Origin: Lepidonotus clava
Taxonomy: Eukaryota > Annelida > Polychaeta > Phyllodocida > Polynoidae
Length of the DNA stretch: 64,000 bases
Assembly (NCBI GenBank): GCA_936440205.1
Contig: OW387133.1
Span: forward strand, 9,080,001-9,144,000
Direction of reading: 5' to 3'
The translations under genes and the position numbers were made by a program. Under the pieces are notes generated by a model that was given only the letters and a program-made list of their open reading frames with translations, was not told where the DNA came from and searched no databases. The stretch's first letter is position 1; each line of letters starts with the position of its first letter. Positions 56,273 through 64,000 of this stretch are shown here, piece by piece.

Positions 56273-58721
56273 TAACAATGGATGCCAAAATAAAAACCGC
56301 GAACTACATGCTATCACAGAAAACAGTCACCAAGTTGAATGGCACTGATCAAGGCATAAAGTATACATATAATAGTGTCAGCCTGATTCGCCAAAATAGT
56401 TTAGCGCAAATAAGAAATTTAAGATATTCATTAGAACTATTCTTTGAAGGTGGTCAAAACAATAATACACCTTGTGGCGAGCCACTCTCATTTTTTTTAA
56501 TTCAGAGCCAAATCATGATCTGCTCGTGGGAAAAATCTAAGTTTTTCATGTAGTTGGAACTGCTGATCAAGAACATAAAGTGCAATACACAATATATGTA
56601 CAGAGACACCTAAATGCAACTGAAGTAACGAAAATATTATTATACGGTTTTATATATGCAGCAATAAACATCACATCACAAATTACATTACTTCTTCGGT
56701 GGCTTCAAGAAACCCCGGGACTGAAGCAGGATATGAGACGTCATGAGAAGTTCAGAAACTCAGTCGGAGGGGACAAGTATCCTCGACATAATATAACATA
56801 TTGGATAACCTAGCCATTAAGATATGGAGGATAAGCGACCCTGATCCTATTACTTACAGCCTAGGGAAGAAATGACGTCTTGAATAAAAAGATGTTATTC
56901 TGATACTTGCACCGACTGACCTTATCACTGACAGCGACCAAATAGAAGACTTTCTTTGCAAGATAATACGATTCATCATATCTATTGTGTAGCTCTTCCA
57001 GCACTGTTTCCCTATAAGGTAATGTGTTTACTTCAGAACAAATGAGAGTGTGAATAACAACTTACTTGAACCTCTCCTGTGCTATAGTCAGTTGTTTTAT
57101 ATTTCATATTAGAAATAGAAATTAATAAAAACTTGAACGAAAATGTAGATACGGTGTAACGAGAGCATAACTGCTCCCTAGAAAGGCGATCTACAGTTTT
57201 TTCTCCGGGGTAATCTTTTCAGATTTTCAATTAGTCAACAAGTGTAACCAATTCTGATTATATAGATTCAGTGTTATATGTGAATATAATATATACGTAT
57301 AATTAGGTTCGTCAGTTCCCCTATTTTTAATTTTGCAAACTGCCTGCTCTTCTGAAGATTCTGTAGTCATTTAGTTTAAACTAAATGATATTACTGCGAC
57401 CACTGGAAATCCAGGGATGCCAATTCCCCCGGAGCTGGCCTGGGACCGACCATTAATCAACAAGTTATTGAAAGCCGGTTGGTATCCAATCCAAACACAA
57501 GAATTTATAAAAGATTTGTCCCCAGGTTTTCGTTAATAACTACATAACTTACGGTTAGAATGTTCAGGTAAGCTAAGCTATAAGTATAACTAGAAATAAT
57601 GCTATGGACCAACATAAACTTTATGATTATACGGAAAGGAAATAGAAGTGTAAACATTCCCCACGCCTGCCGCCATAAAATGACAATTTCGCATTTTCCT
57701 GGCTGGTTTTCAGCCTCTGTAATACTTCATACAGTTGATTTCCTCAGACAAAAAGTACCAGCAGAGGGCACATGACGTCATAGCTGTGTAAAGACAGGAC
57801 CAGGGCCCATAGTTTCGTAAATAATTAGGCTGATAAGGGGAACACACTGTTAGTGTCTCGTGATTAGAAATTCTGTCTGTTAGAAATAGATTTCACATCA
57901 ATTAATCGCTTTTTGAGGTTTTTCGCATGAATATTACTAACATTTGTTTAAGACAAAATAACTTACCCTCATTAGTCTAAACTGTAAATCAGAGATGCCA
58001 CTCCCTACTGATGAAAAAGTAGGAAAAGTAGGAAACACTTTTCCTACTTTTTTAAAGAAGCAATTTAGAGTAAAAATAACCTTAAGGAATGATCAAGTCC
58101 TGACACTAAATTTGTACTTGAATAGCTTGAAATTAGCACAAAAACTCTTTAAACAGATATTCAAGTCACCAAAAAGTAGAATATCCTACAAAAGTAGGAA
58201 AAATGGCATTTCGGTCTCAATTTCTGGTACGAAAATATGACCCCGGATGACTGCCTCTTTGAAAATACCATTCTAAATAATCTTTTAAAAAAAAGCTGAA
58301 ATTCCATGTATGCGAATTAAGGCGAGATTCTATCAGTAATTTTTTTTTTTTTTAGTTTTTATTTGTAATTCACTTCAGGGTTGCCCCTGGTTTTCGGTAG
58401 TTGTTATAATATTCTCTCCCTGCTAACACAGCCAGGCTCAGACTGCGGACCCCTGGCATGCACACGTCTCGTTACAAGCCGGGGTGGCCAGGGATGGGAC
58501 CCCATCCTATACTAATGGGGCGTCTAGTCCCTCAGGGGGAGGCCCAACACAGATGAACTTAGCGCCGGCTACAAATAGGTTGACCCCCTCTCACCAGGCT
58601 CCCCCTCCGGGCCTGGCCTCTCCAGGGTGACCTCTCATTAGCAGGAGACGCCGTGAATACGTCAACGTCCAGCGGCAATACGAGGCTGTATTCCACTAGC
58701 CGATTTTATTTACCTTCCTCA

Positions 58722-58960
58722 TAGTGAGTGAGTGAGTGAGTGTTTTACGCCGTACCGACAGCCAAGGTCATTTATACAGTGAAAACCAGTCAGGACGAAT
58801 TCTGTCTTTGGTGATGGTATCTATGAGATGAAGGTGACAGGGTGGGCAAACAGCAGTGGTTTAAAATCATTTTTGCTGTATCTCATCCCTTTGTGAACTC
58901 AGACACCAACTGGGAATTGAACCCAAAGAATCACTTGGTCAGTGCTGGGTCCCCACTATC
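58722..58960. repeat. GTGAGTG-type dispersed repeat, copy 2, nested in a TIR element
   Basis: Starts with GTGAGTGAGTGAGTGAGTG and TTTTACGCCGTACCGACAGCC and ends with CAACTGGGAATTGAACCCA. It sits between ATTCCACTAGCCGATTTTAT (58689) and an inverted partner AAAATCGTCCAGTGGGTAT (59286), related to the 39768-40008 MITE. Confidence 0.6.
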
Positions 58961-59670
58961 ATCACTATATATACAATCAGCAGGGGCTACTGGGGGCCTA
59001 TTCTTCCCCGGAACCCCCAACGGGTTTTACCTTCCTTATATTAAATCGGCATGGCTTCCAATCTGCACCCAACTCCACCTGTTCAATGCTAGCTACTATT
59101 GGACACAGTGTGAGTCAGAGCTAGAGGTGGAGTGCCAGTTGAGCACCTATCGGCCTATATATTTACCCTACTAGTAAAAGAATCGGCTGGTTTCCGCGCC
59201 AATTATGACCAACCACTGTGCTAAATTGAAATAGTTTGGAAATAAAAACAATCGGTTTTAACGCTGACTAGTTGGGCGACTTGGTTAAAATCGTCCAGTG
59301 GGTATATATATATGGCTTAACATCCATCAAAAAGAATCTAATCAACAGAACACGCTCATAGTGCGCTTATTAACACCTCCCTGCTTCCCCTCTATTCAGT
59401 TAACACGTACATGAACGTTTACTAAATTATCCTATTACAGGCCTCGTGCTAGAGAAGACCTTCATCTATGTCGGCTATAGGCGAGCCTTAAGGCCCGGTT
59501 ACAGTACACGACATGAGCTGCGATATCCCGATCGTAGAGAATTAGGACATGTCAGAGACATTACGTATTTACACAGAGGGAAAATACTTCAAATTGCAAT
59601 TTTAATAAAAAACAATTATGTCAGTCCTGTGTGTGATTTGTTTGTAATATCATTATATTGCATCCCATAT

Positions 59671-59836
59671 AGGGCCTTCCATTCAGTACGTACGCACCAA
59701 GGGGGTGAGGGTCTGGGATTTCTTTTAAATGTGTATACGTTCCTGTACAAATCCATTGTGCATTTTGGTCCTAAGGGGCTAAGGAGAGGGGTCTGACTTT
59801 TTGGAAATGTGCGTATGTACTTAATGGAAGGCCCCT
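59671..59836. mobile_element. MITE (AGGGGCCTTCC ends), copy 2
   Basis: AGGGCCTTCCATTCAGTACG at the left, GTACTTAATGGAAGGCCCCT at the right. Counterpart of 18915-19069. Confidence 0.75.
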
Positions 59837-59911
59837 ATCATAGCTCAAATCGTGCAGTGTAATATGACCTTCACCCCCCCCCCCCCCACCCCCCCCCCCC
59901 CCCCCCCGTAC

Positions 59912-59986
59912 TGGTCGCCGGAGACGCCGGGCGACGACGTGCCCAGACGCCGGGCGTCCATTGTGGACTTCCGGTCTGTGACAGGT
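59912..59986 (+). CDS. Exon-like piece directly after a poly-C tract
   Basis: Codes YWSPETPGDDVPRRR then ASIVDFRSVT with strongly GC-rich third positions, ending at ACAG|GTCTAT. The left boundary is hidden by a C run (59873-59907) with no AG close by, so the start is uncertain. It may belong to the same gene as 54473-54622. Confidence 0.35.
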
Positions 59987-60302
59987 CTATCACGTCATCT
60001 GTAACAGCCCACCCCTTAGCCGGCTTCCACTTCATTACTCCGTCTACGACTCCACTCCCCCTTCCCCTTAGTCTGCAGGGACACTTTTGGTCCTTCCGTG
60101 ACCTGGATATCTCTTGCATGATACATCCACAAGAGTCTATGGCTACTTGTGGTCACTTAAAGTCTGGAAGAAACATTCTTATTGGCCTTCCATTTATGGT
60201 ATGGGTAAAGTATAGCTATATTATTATTCACCTACACTGAAAACAATTTATTCTTTAATGAGTGTGGTTAAATAAAAAAAAGAAGAACGCAAATAATAAT
60301 TT

Positions 60303-60470
60303 GTTTGGGTGCTGGCTGGTTCATTGGCCTTCCTGCCATAAACCAGCGGCAGCAAAGCATGCTGGGTTACAGGGTGGAATCCACAACAAATAAGGTTGCT
60401 GGTCAACAGTCCTAGCTTGGGCGACTACTGGACTTGGATGTAACTACAGTCTAGGACACTGGAGGAGGTG
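60303..60470 (-). repeat. Inverted partial copy of the 48834-49690 repeat
   Basis: AAACCAGCGGCAGCAAAGCA, GGTTGCTGGTCAACAGTCCT and GGACTTGGATGTAACTACAG are the reverse complement of blocks near 48834-48960. Confidence 0.75.
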
Positions 60471-60530
60471 GGGGTATCAGGAGGAAAAGGTGGTGACAGG
60501 TCAATGGGAGGTTTCTTGAACCACTGATGA

Positions 60531-60844
60531 ACCGGTGGTCTCCCCCAGTTCCTGCAATGAATCAGTGGTCTTCCCCAGTTCCTGTAATGAACCGGTCGTC
60601 TTCCCCAGTTCCTGTGATAAACCGGTCGTCTTCCCCAGTTCCTGTGATAAACCGGTCGTCTTCCCCAGTTCCTGTGATAAACCGGTCGTCTTCCCCAGTT
60701 CTGTGATAAACCGGTCGTCTACCCCAGTTCCTGTGATAAAGCGGTCGTCTACCCCAGTTCCTGTGATAAAGCGGTCGTCTACCCCAGTTCCTGTGATAAA
60801 GCGGTCGTCTACCCCAGTTCCTGTGATAAACCGGTCGTCTACAG
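60531..60844 (+). repeat. 30-bp minisatellite, about ten copies
   Basis: Unit roughly ACCGGTCGTCTTCCCCAGTT + CCTGTGATAA, with one unit a base shorter and a T-to-A change (GTCTACCCC) in the later half. The 117-codon frame through it simply reads the repeat. Confidence 0.9.
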
Positions 60845-61009
60845 GCCCGTGCCCAGGGTCTGCTGTAGGGGGGTGGCGAGGTTCCTAAAGTGGAACTTTT
60901 GCTTATAATATCAGTAATTTTAATCTATAGGGGGTGGCGAGGTTCCACAAGTGGAACTTTTCAATATTTTCTTCCCATTTTTTAGGGTTTTTACAATTTA
61001 ACTGTTTAA

Positions 61010-61330
61010 CAGTACAGAGTTCCCACTCAGAATTCGCGATCAAATTCCGTGTGGTTTCCCTAAGTTTCCCTGTCCCACAGTAATCTTCCCCTGCCATGGT
61101 TAAGATTTGTTCTTATATCAAGGTCATTAAATACGTATGACGTGCCAGTGAAAAAAAAAAGATATCAGAAAAGTATCAGAAAAGTGAAATATCCTGGATT
61201 TCAAAAATACGAAAATTCTAAAGATGATCATACAGAATTGCTTGGGTTTTTGTCAAATTTCCAAGTTCACCTGTTTACTCTGACAGGAATTTATTTTTGC
61301 CATTTTTCATTTTTTCCATGCGCAGTGAGG
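61010..61330. mobile_element. TTCCCTG-rich repeat family copy
   Basis: CAGAATTCGCGATCAAATTC at one end and TTTTTGCCATTTTTC with TTTCCATGCGCAG at the other, matching 36477-36832 most closely. Confidence 0.55.
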
Positions 61331-61409
61331 ATCCTGAGAGTTTAACTGATAAACAGTGGGTGATTGACAGTTCCTGAGATGAAAACCCTCAAAAAATGTC
61401 CCATCGTTC

Positions 61410-61677
61410 CAGGGTACCAACGCAAATTCCCTGAGATTTCCCTGTTCCGCAGCAATTTTCCACCGCATCATATCCAGCAAGTTCTTTAAATTTAAAAGCC
61501 TCTGCATACAGACAATTTTTTGAACAACCCAACAACAAAAAGTCAAATCTGACTTATGTATCTCTATGATTAAGTGCATGAATTACCAACAATCTGCAGG
61601 CAGGTAATATGGGTACAGCCATGTTCGATGTGTGGGCCTATTAAAAGCTTTGGATAATTCCATGGTCATATGCAATA

Positions 61678-61744
<67 letters not shown>

Positions 61745-62048
61745 TCCCTGAGATTTCCCTGTTCCGCAGCAATTTTCCACCGCATCATATCCAGCAAGTT
61801 CTTTAAATTTAAAAGCCTCTGCATACAGACAATTTTTTGAACAACCCAACAACAAAAAGTCAAATCTGTTATATATCTTGAGAACGAGGAATTTCAGAAC
61901 CTCACCAAAAGAAATTCTCTCTTGTTTTCCCTGTGTTTTGGCAAAATATGCTAATTCTCTGTGCTTTGGAAAAAATTGTGAATTCTCAGTTTTCTCTGTC
62001 AGGGAGTTTTTGTTGTAGCCATTTTCCCTGTTTGCTATTGGTACCCTG
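61410..62048. mobile_element. TTCCCTG-rich element with internal duplication and TA expansion
   Basis: Starts CAGGGTACCAACG and ends TTGGTACCCTG. Inside, a 127-bp segment (AATTCCCTGAGATTTCCCTG to AAAAAGTCAAATCTG) is present twice, apparently identical (about 61425-61551 and 61741-61866). The two are separated by unrelated sequence and a TA tract (61676-61740). Confidence 0.7.
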
Positions 62049-62237
62049 TCCTATTGTTCTAGTAACAGTAGCTCCCAACTCTGAGTGGTACAACACTGGC
62101 CCTGTGGCTGCGTGCTGCTTCTACTGCGCAGAAACCACCAAAGCTGGGCATTTGACACGTCCTAAAACATGCCCCATCGTCAGAAAGAGTTCCATTACAT
62201 TTCTTATCCCCTTTTGAAGTGGCTTCAAACTGGATAG

Positions 62238-62301
62238 ATGGCTTCCCGTGCGGGGGAGATCACTGCCGAAGCCACTCCCCGGCGCTGTGGCCGCCCGCCG
62301 G
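62238..62301 (+). other. GC-rich exon-like segment
   Basis: Lies between a GGATAG and a GGTGAT; open in all three forward frames. Too short to judge; possibly another exon of the putative right-hand gene. Confidence 0.2.
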
Positions 62302-62597
62302 GTGATTATGCTGAAAACTGCATTTTTAACGGAGTTGGAAGTTGTGTCGGGAGTGGTGGAATGTGAGGGGTTGGGGGAGGGATCAGAAAGTATTGACCGG
62401 TTTGGTCGCCTGCCAAACGCTTGAAGAGGGGCCTTGGCTCGCCATAGTTGGTTCTGACCCACATGTACCCATCCATAATAGATCCGTACACCTACAAGAG
62501 TCCATGCCTTTTAATGGCCACTTCAAATCTGTTAAGAATTGTTTTATTGGCCCTATGTGATTAGCACTGATGGTTTGTGGGCTGCTGGCTCAACTAT

Positions 62598-62919
62598 CAG
62601 GGTACCAACCAAAATTCAATTTTCAAATGCCCTGTGTTTTCCCCGAGATTTCCCTGTCCTGTGACAATTTTTCCCTGTGTCATATCCACCAAATTGTTCA
62701 AATCTAAAAATCTCTGAGTGCAGAAAAAGATTGGACAACCCAACAACAAAAAGTCGAATCCATAATATCTTAAGAGTCAGAAATTTCAGAATCTGGCCAA
62801 ATGAAATTCCCTGTATTTTCCCTGTGTTTTGGCAAAACTCGCAAAGTCCCCGTGTTCTCCCTGTCAGGGAATTTTTTTTGGCCATTTTTCCCTGTTTTCC
62901 CTGTGTGGTTGGTACCCTG
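62598..62919. mobile_element. TTCCCTG-rich MITE, best copy, perfect 14-bp TIRs
   Basis: CAGGGTACCAACCA at the left and its exact reverse complement at the right bound 322 bp rich in TTCCCTG/CAGGGAA. This copy defines the ends of the family seen at 36.5, 56.0, 61.0 and 61.4 kb. No clear target duplication. Confidence 0.8.
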
Positions 62920-63057
62920 ATCTATGGTCCTACTTACCATAAACCAGTGGCCTCACAGCAAGCTGGGACACAGGTTGGAATTTCACCTAAAATGGTTCCC
63001 CGTGTACAGACTCACTTTGGGAAGCAGTTGGTCGGGCGTGACAGACCATAGGCTGGC

Positions 63058-63200
63058 CCTGCCGCCGGCTCTCTACACGGCCCCGCCTTGTCCATACAGT
63101 TGACACCTGTCCGGTCAGCGCCACTCCCGGCTGACCGCTGTGGGTGGTCAAGCAGCGCCAGCAACACAGACCCTGGGGGGACCGGATCCTGGGCGGGGGG
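63058..63200 (+). other. GC-rich exon-like segment ending in poly-G
   Basis: One frame is open throughout (AGPAAGSLHGPALSIQLTPV and on to SSSASNTDPGGTG). It begins after ACCATAG; no donor is visible because a G run follows. It shares GGGGACCGGATCCT with the start of 63679-63863. Confidence 0.25.
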
Positions 63201-63678
63201 GGGGGGGGGGGTTACTTAGGCAGGGTACCTGGTTCTGGTATATCAAGCCGACCTAACATTCTCAAAGCAGAGAGTATCATTTGTTTGTTTGTTTGTTGAG
63301 GTAGTTTAACATCCGGCCAACCACACAAGGTTCTTTCCAGACTGCACAAGGAAATGCTTTTCAGCTTAAGGGTGATCATATCTATGATATGATTTATGAG
63401 AAACCCGCCACCAGATGTCCATATATACTCATAACATGCTCAATAACAGCACAAGATGCACCACGGGGCACAGCATTCCTTGATGTCGTACATGGTTATC
63501 GAAACAGGATTATACACCAGTATTACTACTAATATGTTTATTAACATCTGCTTTAAATTTAGCTTTAGTCTTTGCTCATAGTAACAACTCTAGAAGATTA
63601 TTCCTTTAAGCGATGCTCCTATATAAGGGACTATGTTGCACCTTTAAATTGACCTTTAAAGTGCCCCCATCCCCTCCA

Positions 63679-63863
63679 GGGGACCGGATCCTTGCTACAT
63701 GCCCATCGATCAGCAGTGGCCGTTCTGCCCGGAGGGAGGGGCCCTCACCCCTGGAGCACACGGTCACCCACACCCTCCTCTCCCCATCCCTCTCCCTCCC
63801 CACCACAGCCAACCGACGACCCCTGCAGCCCCTCCCATTGTCCGTCACACAGTCAACACTGTA
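63679..63863 (+). CDS. Possible terminal exon of the right-hand putative gene
   Basis: After CCCCTCCAG the sequence is GC-rich to a TAA at about 63863. One frame codes GDRILATCPSISSGRSARRE, then a Ser/Thr/Pro/Leu-rich tail ending PLSVTQSTL. A second frame is equally open, so the reading is uncertain. A MITE begins 25 bp later. Confidence 0.3.
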
Positions 63864-63887
63864 AACCAACGCCGGAAAGCAGTTTTA

Positions 63888-64000
63888 AAGGCTCGGTCAC
63901 ATATAGAGACTCAACTCAACTGAACAAGGATTTGAGACTAGATAGTATTGATGAAAAACTGACCAGTGGTCACATAATTATAGAGGCTGGATAGTCTTAA
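63888..64000. mobile_element. MITE (AAGGCCCGGTCACATATAGA family), cut by the window end
   Basis: Starts AAGGCTCGGTCACATATAGA after a TTA and carries GACTCAACTCAACT, matching the left end of 25474-25990. Confidence 0.8.

Larger units (their letters stand above)
55304..59911. other. Repeat-rich region without a recognised exon
   Basis: Holds poly-G runs (55307-55325, 55422-55439), a TTCCCTG-family copy (55985-56272), the MITE relative at 57803-57905, the GTGAGTG-type repeat and the element at 59671-59836. GC-rich sequence at 58440-58700 reads like repeat, not exon. Confidence 0.4.

Noticed and set aside
59446-59520. Exon after TTACAG coding LVLEKTFIYVGYRR
   Set aside because: It runs into a MITE-like AAGGCCCGGTTACAG within 50 bp, has no good donor, and cannot be joined to a neighbour in phase.
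60535-60888. 117-codon frame repeating VVFPSSCDKP
   Set aside because: It simply translates the 30-bp minisatellite; no splice signals or conserved domain.
1-64000. LTR retroelements, endogenous viruses or toxin genes
   Set aside because: I found no long terminal direct repeats, integrase, protease, capsid or envelope-like frames in this window.

Overview
This window is nuclear DNA from an animal, probably a marine invertebrate. Short GC-rich exons with clean GT/AG boundaries sit in long AT-rich introns and spacers. The spacers are packed with small inverted-repeat elements (MITE-like), TA microsatellites and poly-G/poly-C runs. I cannot fix the phylum from sequence alone; a lophotrochozoan or a cephalochordate both fit. 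No bacterial, plasmid or viral gene is visible.

Left part (about 1-26 kb, + strand): one gene with 20 small coding exons that join in phase into a 694-residue soluble, low-complexity protein. It repeats a degenerate motif (His-Phe, then Gly-x-Asp, then an Asp-Phe/Tyr about ten residues on). The style resembles axonemal microtubule-associated proteins of the SAXO/TEX45/PPP1R32 type; that name is an inference. From 26 to 31 kb lies a gene-poor convergent spacer.

Middle (31.3-48.0 kb, - strand): a complete Dispatched gene (DISP1-like), nine coding exons joining to 1182 residues. It is the RND/sterol-sensing-domain transporter that releases lipid-modified Hedgehog. The start codon plus two bases lie in a tiny coding piece of the first exon, 6.8 kb from the next exon. 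That intron holds a truncated LINE nested in a DNA element, several MITEs and a possible 45-codon membrane micropeptide.

Right part (48-64 kb): repeat-rich, with scattered GC-rich, open, correctly bounded exon-like pieces on the + strand (54.5, 55.3, 59.9, 62.2, 63.1 and 63.7 kb). They may belong to a third, unidentified, possibly WD-repeat-like gene.

Two observations stand out. First, four introns in the two genes (one in the left gene, three in Dispatched) are filled end to end by the same roughly 400-bp element. It always lies in the sense orientation, has short terminal inverted repeats supplying the GT donor, and has short target-like duplications supplying the AG acceptor. This is the signature of an introner, an intron-generating transposon. 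Second, at three independent exon edges the splice site plus adjoining exon sequence has been tandemly copied into the neighbouring intron, producing arrays of decoy splice sites.
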